Shown here: positions 4,902 through 9,890 of the stretch, in pieces
How positions within the stretch are numbered: position 1 is the stretch's first letter
Layout: each line of letters starts with the position of its first letter
DNA from: an uncultured Eubacteriales bacterium
Lineage (GTDB): Bacteria; Bacillota; Clostridia; Oscillospirales; Oscillospiraceae
NCBI GenBank assembly: GCA_902475515.1
Contig: CABSAB010000030.1
Coordinates: 1-9,890 of the forward strand
Direction: 5' to 3'
Length of the DNA stretch: 9,890 bases
Program-made: the position numbers and the translations under genes
The notes under the pieces: generated by a model
Database searches by the model: none
The model's input: only the letters and a program-made list of their open reading frames with translations
What the model was told of the DNA's origin: nothing

Positions 4902-5915
4902 ATGAGATTCCGCCTGGATGTCCGTTTTGTGAAAATTGCCGGATGTGTATTGGCGGCCTTGGCTCTCCTCCTGGGTGGGGTGCTTGGCATCCGCGCCTGG
5001 GAGGAGGCCCATGCGGGCGTTCCGCAGTCCGTTTTGGATGCGGCAAACGCTGGGCAGGACCGGGCGCAGGTCCAGTATAACGGCGGCGTATATACGCCGA
5101 AAAAACGGCTGGAGACCACTTTGGTCATGGGTGTAGATAAATATGCAGACGAACAAAAGCAGGATGTCCAAGGCGAGTATGAGCAGGCTGACTTCCTGCT
5201 GCTTTTGATCATGGACCGGGAGGCGGAAGCCTGTACGGCGCTGCACCTGAACCGTGATACTATGACGGAGATCCAGATGCTGACCGATGCCGGCGCGGTG
5301 GCCCGAACCTTTGTGGGGCAGCTGACGCTGGCGCATACCTATGGCGGAACGGCCAAGCTGAACTGTGAAAATACGGTGGCGGCGGTCTCCAACCTGCTGG
5401 AGAATGTGAAGATCGACCACTATCTGTCCCTGACGATGGACGGAGTGGTGAAGCTGAACGACCTGGTGGGCGGTGTGACCGTGGAGGTCCTGGACGATTT
5501 TTCCGGGATCGACGATACCCTGGAACAGGGCAAGACCGTCACTTTGAAGGGCCAGCAGGCCCTGACCTATGTCCGCGCCAGAAGCGGGCTGGAGGACAGC
5601 TCCAACCTGCGCCGTATGGAGCGGCAGCATCAGTACCTGGAGGCGCTCCAGCGCCAGCTCACGGCAGGCGCCGAGAGCCGGGAGGATTTTACCCTTTCGG
5701 CACTGATGGAAGTCAACGATTATATGGTCTCCGACTATTCTGTGGAGCAGCTGTCCGATTTTTCGGAGCGGCTGGAGGACTATGGGGTCAGCGAGTACAG
5801 GACCCTGGAGGGCGAAGCCGTGATTGGAGACGAGTTTATGGAGTTTTATCCCGATGGGGAGAAGCTCAAGGAAATGGTTATGGAGTTGTTCTACGAGCGG
5901 GTCGGGGATGCGTGA
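4902..5915 (+). CDS. LytR-CpsA-Psr (LCP) family glycopolymer transferase
   Basis: Encodes 337 residues; AAAGGGAG (4884-4891) lies 10 nt before ATG 4902. A short cytoplasmic N-terminus is followed by one membrane helix (about 9-30) and an extracytoplasmic LCP domain (about 70-253). LCP motifs are visible: TTLVMGVDKY (72-81), LNRDTMTE (116-123, with R118 and D119), LVGGVTVEV (188-196), and VRARSGLEDSSNLRRMERQ (224-242) with the conserved arginines that bind the lipid pyrophosphate. Family members move undecaprenyl-linked polymers onto peptidoglycan. Here it likely anchors the polysaccharide made by this operon, although some members act on teichoic acids or other wall glycopolymers. The last 85 residues are less typical. 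The stop codon lies 46 nt before the preferred start of the next gene. Confidence 0.9.
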   Translation: MRFRLDVRFVKIAGCVLAALALLLGGVLGIRAWEEAHAGVPQSVLDAANAGQDRAQVQYNGGVYTPKKRLETTLVMGVDKYADEQKQDVQGEYEQADFLLLLIMDREAEACTALHLNRDTMTEIQMLTDAGAVARTFVGQLTLAHTYGGTAKLNCENTVAAVSNLLENVKIDHYLSLTMDGVVKLNDLVGGVTVEVLDDFSGIDDTLEQGKTVTLKGQQALTYVRARSGLEDSSNLRRMERQHQYLEALQRQLTAGAESREDFTLSALMEVNDYMVSDYSVEQLSDFSERLEDYGVSEYRTLEGEAVIGDEFMEFYPDGEKLKEMVMELFYERVGDA

Positions 5916-5961
5916 GTGGAGCAAAACGGGCGAACGTAGCCCGCGAGGGGAGAAAATAGGT

Positions 5962-7155
5962 GTGGAATTGAGGCCTTTTGCAAGGAAAGTGTGGATGCTT
6001 TCCCCGGTGATGCACGGCGATGAACTGACGTATATCACCGAGGCGTACCGCTCAAACTGGATGTCTACCATTGGAGAGAACATTAATGAGGTGGAGCGGA
6101 TCTGCGCGGAAAATGTGGGGCGCAAATATGCGGTTGCACTTTCCACGGGCACTGCGGCGCTTCACATGGCGGTGAAGCTGGCAGGTGTGAAACCGGGCGA
6201 CCGGGTGTTTTGTTCCGATATGACCTTTAGTGCCACGGTGAATCCTGTGGTATATGAGGGCGGAATACCGGTCTTTATCGACTCGGAGCGGGAGACCTGG
6301 AACATGGATCCGGAGGCGCTGGAACGTGCCTTTGAACGGTATCCGGATGTCCGGGTCGTGATCGCGGCAAGCCTTTATGGTACATTGGGAAAGATGGATG
6401 CGCTTTGCGAAGTTTGTAAAAGGCATGGCGCGGTCTTGATCGAGGATGCGGCGGAGTCCCTGGGAGCGACCTATAAGGGAAAGCAGGCAGGGGCGTTTGG
6501 GACCTATGGTGTGGTTTCTTATAATGGAAACAAGATCATCACGGGGTCTGCGGGCGGCGCGCTTTTGACCGATGATGCGGAGGTGGCCGCGAAAGTTCGC
6601 AAATGGTCCACCCAGAGTCGGGAAAGCGCCCCCTGGTACCAGCACGAAGAGATTGGTTATAACTATCGGATGAGCAATGTGATCGCGGGTGTGATTCGTG
6701 GGCAATATCCGTATTTAGAGAAACATATTAAGCGAAAAAAAGCGATATACATGCGATACAAGGAAGGGCTGAGGGATCTGCCCGTTTCCATGAATCCCTA
6801 TCGGGAAGACGAAACGGAGCCAAACTTCTGGTTGAGTTGCTTGCTGATCCGGGAGGATGCCATGTGTGAGCAGCTGCGCAGCGATAAGGTGGCCCGCTAT
6901 AGAAAAAGTCCCGGAAAGACTTGTCCGACAGAAATTCTGGAGTCGTTTGCGAGATATAACACTGAGGGAAGGCCGATTTGGAAGCCGATGCATATGCAGC
7001 CGCTGTATCAGAGTTGTGATTGGATCTCGGTGCAAGATGGCGTCGATGTAGGAGCGGATATTTTTGCCCGGGGACTGTGCTTGCCCAGCGACATTAATAT
7101 GACGCCGGAGCAGCAAGATTTGATTTTGGAGATTATCAGGTCCTGTTTTGCCTGA
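5962..7155 (+). CDS. pglE: DegT/DnrJ/EryC1/StrS aminotransferase, PglE/EpsN-like (UDP-4-amino-sugar synthesis)
   Basis: Encodes 397 residues from GTG 5962, preferred because AGGGGAG (5946-5952) lies 9 nt upstream and relatives begin shortly before a SPxMHGxE motif, here SPVMHGDE at 14-21. ATG 5908 is an alternative: it overlaps the LCP stop by 8 nt (ATGCGTGA) but has a poor ribosome binding site. This is a PLP enzyme: D162 in LIEDAAESLGATYKG should contact the cofactor nitrogen, and K191 in SYNGNKIIT should form the Schiff base. ASLYGTLGKMD and the SYNGNK motif point to the subgroup that transfers an amino group from glutamate to UDP-4-keto-6-deoxy-GlcNAc. The next two genes are PglC-like and PglD-like, strongly supporting a bacillosamine-type role. 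The substrate is inferred from subgroup and context; 400 residues is normal length. Confidence 0.88.
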   Translation: MELRPFARKVWMLSPVMHGDELTYITEAYRSNWMSTIGENINEVERICAENVGRKYAVALSTGTAALHMAVKLAGVKPGDRVFCSDMTFSATVNPVVYEGGIPVFIDSERETWNMDPEALERAFERYPDVRVVIAASLYGTLGKMDALCEVCKRHGAVLIEDAAESLGATYKGKQAGAFGTYGVVSYNGNKIITGSAGGALLTDDAEVAAKVRKWSTQSRESAPWYQHEEIGYNYRMSNVIAGVIRGQYPYLEKHIKRKKAIYMRYKEGLRDLPVSMNPYREDETEPNFWLSCLLIREDAMCEQLRSDKVARYRKSPGKTCPTEILESFARYNTEGRPIWKPMHMQPLYQSCDWISVQDGVDVGADIFARGLCLPSDINMTPEQQDLILEIIRSCFA

Positions 7156-7178
7156 TTACATACATAATAGGAGTAGGA

Positions 7179-7814
7179 ATGTACGAGAGATTTTTCAAGC
7201 GGTTTCTGGATTTCTGGCTCTCACTGCTGGCGTTGATCGTGCTGTCGCCGGTGCTGCTGGTTTTGACTGTTACCGGAGCGGTCGCTATGCGGGGGAATCC
7301 CCTCTTTGTGCAGCAGCGGCCCGGGAAGAAGGATCAAAGCGGACAGGAGCAGATATTCAAGCTGGTGAAGTTTCGGACCATGAGCAACCGAAAGGACGCA
7401 GATGGAAAACTGTTGCCGGATGCGGAGCGCTTGAATTCCTACGGTAGATTTTTGAGAAGCACCAGCTTGGATGAGCTTCCGGAGTTGTGGAATATTCTAA
7501 AAGGGGAGCTCGCCATTGTGGGCCCCAGACCGTTGCTGGTAGAATATCTGCCCCGTTACAGCGAGGAGCAGCGGCGGAGGCATGATGTGCGGCCGGGCCT
7601 GACGGGCTATGCCCAGGTCCATGGAAGGAATTTGCTGAGTTGGGACGAGAAGTTTCAAATGGATGTGAAATATACGCAGCATATTACCTTTTGCGTGGAT
7701 GTGAAGATCGTTTTGGATACGGTGAGAGCAGTGCTGCGGAGAGAAGGAATATCCCAGACAGGAACTGCCACTATGACGGAGTTTATGGGAAGCAGTGAGG
7801 TCGTGTCGCAATGA
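7179..7814 (+). CDS. pglC: Polyprenyl-phosphate phosphoglycosyl transferase, PglC/EpsL-like
   Basis: Encodes 211 residues; AGGAG (7169-7173) lies 5 nt before ATG 7179. It is a small monotopic phosphoglycosyl transferase that moves a sugar-1-phosphate from UDP-sugar to undecaprenyl phosphate on the cytoplasmic face, the first membrane step of repeat-unit assembly. The N-terminal re-entrant helix carries the S23-P24 pair known from PglC. The catalytic Asp-Glu pair is D98-E99 in TSLDELPELWNILKG; IVGPRPLLVEYLPRY (113-127) and RPGLTGYAQVHGRN (138-151) are hallmark motifs, and the overall pattern closely resembles Campylobacter PglC. A tail after about residue 195 is a little longer than usual. With the flanking aminotransferase and acetyltransferase, the likely donor is UDP-di-N-acetylbacillosamine. 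It shares a 4-nt ATGA overlap with the next gene. Confidence 0.93.
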   Translation: MYERFFKRFLDFWLSLLALIVLSPVLLVLTVTGAVAMRGNPLFVQQRPGKKDQSGQEQIFKLVKFRTMSNRKDADGKLLPDAERLNSYGRFLRSTSLDELPELWNILKGELAIVGPRPLLVEYLPRYSEEQRRRHDVRPGLTGYAQVHGRNLLSWDEKFQMDVKYTQHITFCVDVKIVLDTVRAVLRREGISQTGTATMTEFMGSSEVVSQ

Positions 7815-8392
7815 GAGACGTAATTGTAATTGGTGCAGGCGGACATGGGAGAGTTGTTGCTGATATTGTAAATGCCTGTGGGGATCAATTTCTTGGCTTC
7901 CTGGATGATGACCCGGCGTGTGAGGTCCTTGGAGCAACGATAGATTATAAAAAATATCCGGATGCAGAATTTATTCTTGCCATTGGAAATGCGGATATCA
8001 GAGAAAAACTGACAAACGGGATGCAATGCAAGTGGTATACAGCGGTCCATCCTTCAGCGGTGATCTCACCCACGGCAGTGATCGGGGAGGGAACAGTTGT
8101 GATGCCAAATGCAGTGGTCAACGCCGGAGCCAGCATAGGCAGGCATTGCATTATCAATACTGCCGCCATTGTGGAACATGATAATAAAATTGACGATTAT
8201 GCCCATATCAGTGTTGGTGCAAGGCTGGGCGGCATGGTTTCGGTTGGGCGGAGAACTTGGATCGGTATTGGAGCGACTGTGTCTAATAATGTTCAAATTT
8301 GTGAGGATTGCCTGATTGGTGCCGGTGCGGTCGTGGTTCGTGATATTGAGATTATTGGGACATATGTTGGGCTACCGGCAGGGCAGATGTAA
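7811..8392 (+). CDS. pglD: Sugar O/N-acetyltransferase, PglD/EpsM (NeuD) family
   Basis: Encodes 193 residues, close to the 195 of Campylobacter PglD. ATG 7811 overlaps the previous stop (ATGA, 7811-7814), with GAGG (7797-7800) as ribosome binding site. The N-terminal domain is a small nucleotide-sugar-binding fold starting with VIVIGAGGHGRVVADIV (4-20). From about residue 80 a left-handed parallel beta-helix of hexapeptide repeats follows, as in acetyl-CoA-using acyltransferases. H123 in IVEHD matches the position of the catalytic histidine of PglD, and H132 is also conserved. It would acetylate the 4-amino group of UDP-4-amino-4,6-dideoxy-GlcNAc to give UDP-di-N-acetylbacillosamine, upstream of the PglC-like step. 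Another acylated amino sugar is possible. Base composition here is already more AT-rich than in the kinase genes. Confidence 0.9.
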   Translation: MRDVIVIGAGGHGRVVADIVNACGDQFLGFLDDDPACEVLGATIDYKKYPDAEFILAIGNADIREKLTNGMQCKWYTAVHPSAVISPTAVIGEGTVVMPNAVVNAGASIGRHCIINTAAIVEHDNKIDDYAHISVGARLGGMVSVGRRTWIGIGATVSNNVQICEDCLIGAGAVVVRDIEIIGTYVGLPAGQM

Positions 8393-8407
8393 GATTGGAG
8401 CATTTTT

Positions 8408-9511
8408 GTGAAGATACTGTACACAACCACGGTCGGTTTGACTATGGGATTTTTTAATGCGTTGATCCATGACCTGATCGAAAAGGGGCATACGGTTGAC
8501 ATTGCGTGCAATGAAAGTGAGTTTCAGGTTGCGGAATGCTACCGAGATTGGGGCTGCCAAATTTATCCTATTAGCTGGACTAGATCTCCACTCAGTAAAG
8601 CGAATGCAAAAGCAATTAAAGAATTAAAGGACATAGTCGAAGAGAATGTGTATGACATTGTGCATTGCCATACGCCGGTGGCAGCAGTATGTACGCGGTT
8701 AGCGTGTAAGAAGCTGCGAAAAAGTGGACTTAAGGTTTTTTATACGGCACATGGGTTCCATTTTTATAAAGGAGCTCCCATACAAAATTGGCTGCTATAT
8801 TATCCGGTGGAATGGCTGTGTAGCTTTTGGACAGATACATTGATCACGATTAATCACGAGGATTTTGCGCGGGCAAAAAAACATTTTTACGCCAAGAAAA
8901 CGGAGTATGTTCCGGGTGTTGGTGTTGATGTGGATAAATTTAAGAATACGGTCGTAGATCGTGCGGCGAAGCGTAAGGAAATTGGAGTTCCGGAGGATGC
9001 TTTTTTACTGCTGTCGGTGGGGGAATTGAATAAAAATAAGAATCATCAAATCGTAATTAAAGCGTTGGCGAAACTAAACAATCCGAAAATTCATTATATA
9101 ATTGCAGGTGAAGGGCTACTCAAAACGTATCTATTAAATTTAGCACGAGATGCTGGCGTTTTTGGGAATGTTCATTTGTTAGGGCGTCGAAGTGATGTGG
9201 CAGAATTGTATAAGGCGGCAGATGTGTGTGTATTTCCGTCAATACGGGAAGGGCTAGGACTGGCGGCGCTAGAGGGAATGGCAAGTGGTTTGCCGTTGCT
9301 TGGTGTAGATAACCGTGGGACGAGAGAATATGTGCAGGACGCTGAAATGCTGTTGTATGATGATGTTAATGCGTTTGTAAGTGCGATTCAAAAAATGTAT
9401 GCGAACACCGATTTAACTACGGAAAAAGGTAAAAGGAATATTGCAGTTGTGGAGAACTACTCAATAGACTTGGTTAGAGAACGCATGGAGGGGATATATG
9501 GGCTTAGGTAA
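8408..9511 (+). CDS. Glycosyltransferase family 4 (EpsD/PglA-like)
   Basis: Encodes 367 residues from GTG 8408, with TTGGAG (8395-8400) 7 nt upstream. It has the two-domain GT-B plan: an N-terminal acceptor half with CHTP (87-90) and TAHGFHFYKGAP (113-124), and a C-terminal nucleotide-sugar half with LLSVGELNKNKNH (201-213), IIAGEG (231-236), and the EX7E motif E281-E289 within SIREGLGLAALEG. It is a retaining cytoplasmic enzyme likely to add the second sugar to the undecaprenyl-linked first sugar, as EpsD- or PglA-type enzymes do. Donor and linkage cannot be read from sequence. The gene is clearly more AT-rich than those before 7155 (for example 18 of 60 bases are G or C at 9001-9060), suggesting a separately acquired variable region. 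It overlaps the next gene by 14 nt. Confidence 0.92.
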   Translation: MKILYTTTVGLTMGFFNALIHDLIEKGHTVDIACNESEFQVAECYRDWGCQIYPISWTRSPLSKANAKAIKELKDIVEENVYDIVHCHTPVAAVCTRLACKKLRKSGLKVFYTAHGFHFYKGAPIQNWLLYYPVEWLCSFWTDTLITINHEDFARAKKHFYAKKTEYVPGVGVDVDKFKNTVVDRAAKRKEIGVPEDAFLLLSVGELNKNKNHQIVIKALAKLNNPKIHYIIAGEGLLKTYLLNLARDAGVFGNVHLLGRRSDVAELYKAADVCVFPSIREGLGLAALEGMASGLPLLGVDNRGTREYVQDAEMLLYDDVNAFVSAIQKMYANTDLTTEKGKRNIAVVENYSIDLVRERMEGIYGLR

Positions 9512-9890
9512 TAGCACAACTCCGCTCGTATCGATTATCATACCTGTGTATAACGGAAGCAACTATATGTGTGAGGCTATTGATAGCGCGTTGGCACAAA
9601 CATATGCCAATATAGAAGTTATTGTAGTGAATGATGGCTCTGTGGATAATGGTGCGACAGAAAAGATTGCCAAAAGTTATGGAGAAAAAATTCGCTATTA
9701 TCAAAAGCCTAACGGTGGTGTTTCTTCGGCGTTAAATCTGGGCATTGCGAATATGCGTGGGGAATATTTTTCATGGCTTTCCCATGATGATGTATATATG
9801 CCGGATAAGATTGAAAAAGAAATTGCCGCGCTTTCTAGATTACAGGATTCAGATACACATGTCTTGAAATTAATAGTGCACATCCATTAA
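9498..9890 (+). CDS. Glycosyltransferase family 2, short or truncated
   Basis: Encodes 130 residues; GGAGGGGA (9487-9494) precedes ATG 9498 and the frame ends with TAA at the last three bases of the window. The catalytic GT-A half is present: SIIIPVYNGSNYM (12-24), VIVVNDGSVD (41-50), KPNGGVSSALNLGI (70-83), and the metal-binding SHDDVYMPDKI (95-105). It would be an inverting cytoplasmic enzyme adding a sugar to the repeat unit. Family members are usually about 250-350 residues, so the acceptor half is missing. The last ten residues (HVLKLIVHIH) do not look like the family, suggesting a frameshift near 9857 or a broken gene; another frame stays open from there to the window end. The function of a 130-residue product is doubtful. 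Confidence 0.82.
   Translation: MGLGNSTTPLVSIIIPVYNGSNYMCEAIDSALAQTYANIEVIVVNDGSVDNGATEKIAKSYGEKIRYYQKPNGGVSSALNLGIANMRGEYFSWLSHDDVYMPDKIEKEIAALSRLQDSDTHVLKLIVHIH

Noticed and set aside
5824..5961. Longer aminotransferase starts at ATG 5824 or 5908
   Set aside because: 5824 lies deep in the LCP gene. 5908 is possible by overlap geometry but lacks a good ribosome binding site, and the added residues do not resemble the family.
4860..6152. Open frame of 430 codons on the minus strand opposite the LCP gene
   Set aside because: It is antisense to a clear LCP gene and the start of the aminotransferase gene, has low-complexity His/Gln/Leu-rich composition typical of GC-rich shadow frames, and shows no recognisable domain.

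Overview
The window reads as chromosomal DNA of a fairly GC-rich gut-type clostridium (Oscillospiraceae or a related Clostridia lineage). This assignment is an inference from the monoderm polysaccharide gene set (split tyrosine kinase/modulator, PHP-type phosphatase, LytR-CpsA-Psr protein), strong GGAGG-type ribosome binding sites, and about 60% GC in the early genes. It covers the start of an extracellular or capsular polysaccharide operon together with a likely DNA-inversion switch that controls it.

Layout. Positions 2-615 hold the 3' part of an AGCS-type sodium:alanine symporter gene, apparently frameshifted near position 40, closed by a perfect 15-bp intrinsic terminator (642-689). Next is a tyrosine site-specific recombinase gene (794-1639) with its own weak promoter and dyad. 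Then comes a 326-bp stretch without genes that is the most interesting part of the window. Two 23-bp inverted repeats (1638-1660 and 1879-1901, 21 of 23 bases matching) bracket about 218 bp containing a near-consensus promoter, TTGCAT-N17-TATTAT, that points into the polysaccharide operon. The left repeat overlaps the recombinase stop codon. The simplest reading is a phase-variable promoter flipped by the adjacent recombinase, drawn here in the ON orientation.

The operon runs on the + strand from 1966 to the window end: Wzz/CapA-type kinase modulator, CapB-type BY-kinase and PHP-family tyrosine phosphatase (a phosphorylation control module joined by 8-nt overlaps); a secreted, membrane-anchored acidic protein of unknown function with a possible promoter of its own; a LytR-CpsA-Psr protein likely to attach polymer to the wall; then a PglE/EpsN-like aminotransferase, a PglC/EpsL-like phosphoglycosyl transferase and a PglD/EpsM-like acetyltransferase, which together would make an undecaprenyl-linked di-N-acetylbacillosamine-type first sugar. 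A GT4 and a short GT2 glycosyltransferase, both more AT-rich, begin the variable chain-assembly region. The GT2 frame ends in a stop at the last base of the window and is much shorter than its family, so it looks truncated or frameshifted.

Together: recombinase and inverted repeats choose ON or OFF; the kinase, phosphatase and modulator tune polymerisation and export; the bacillosamine module primes the lipid carrier; the glycosyltransferases extend the repeat unit; the LCP protein anchors the product. No tRNA, rRNA, CRISPR array or insertion sequence was seen.
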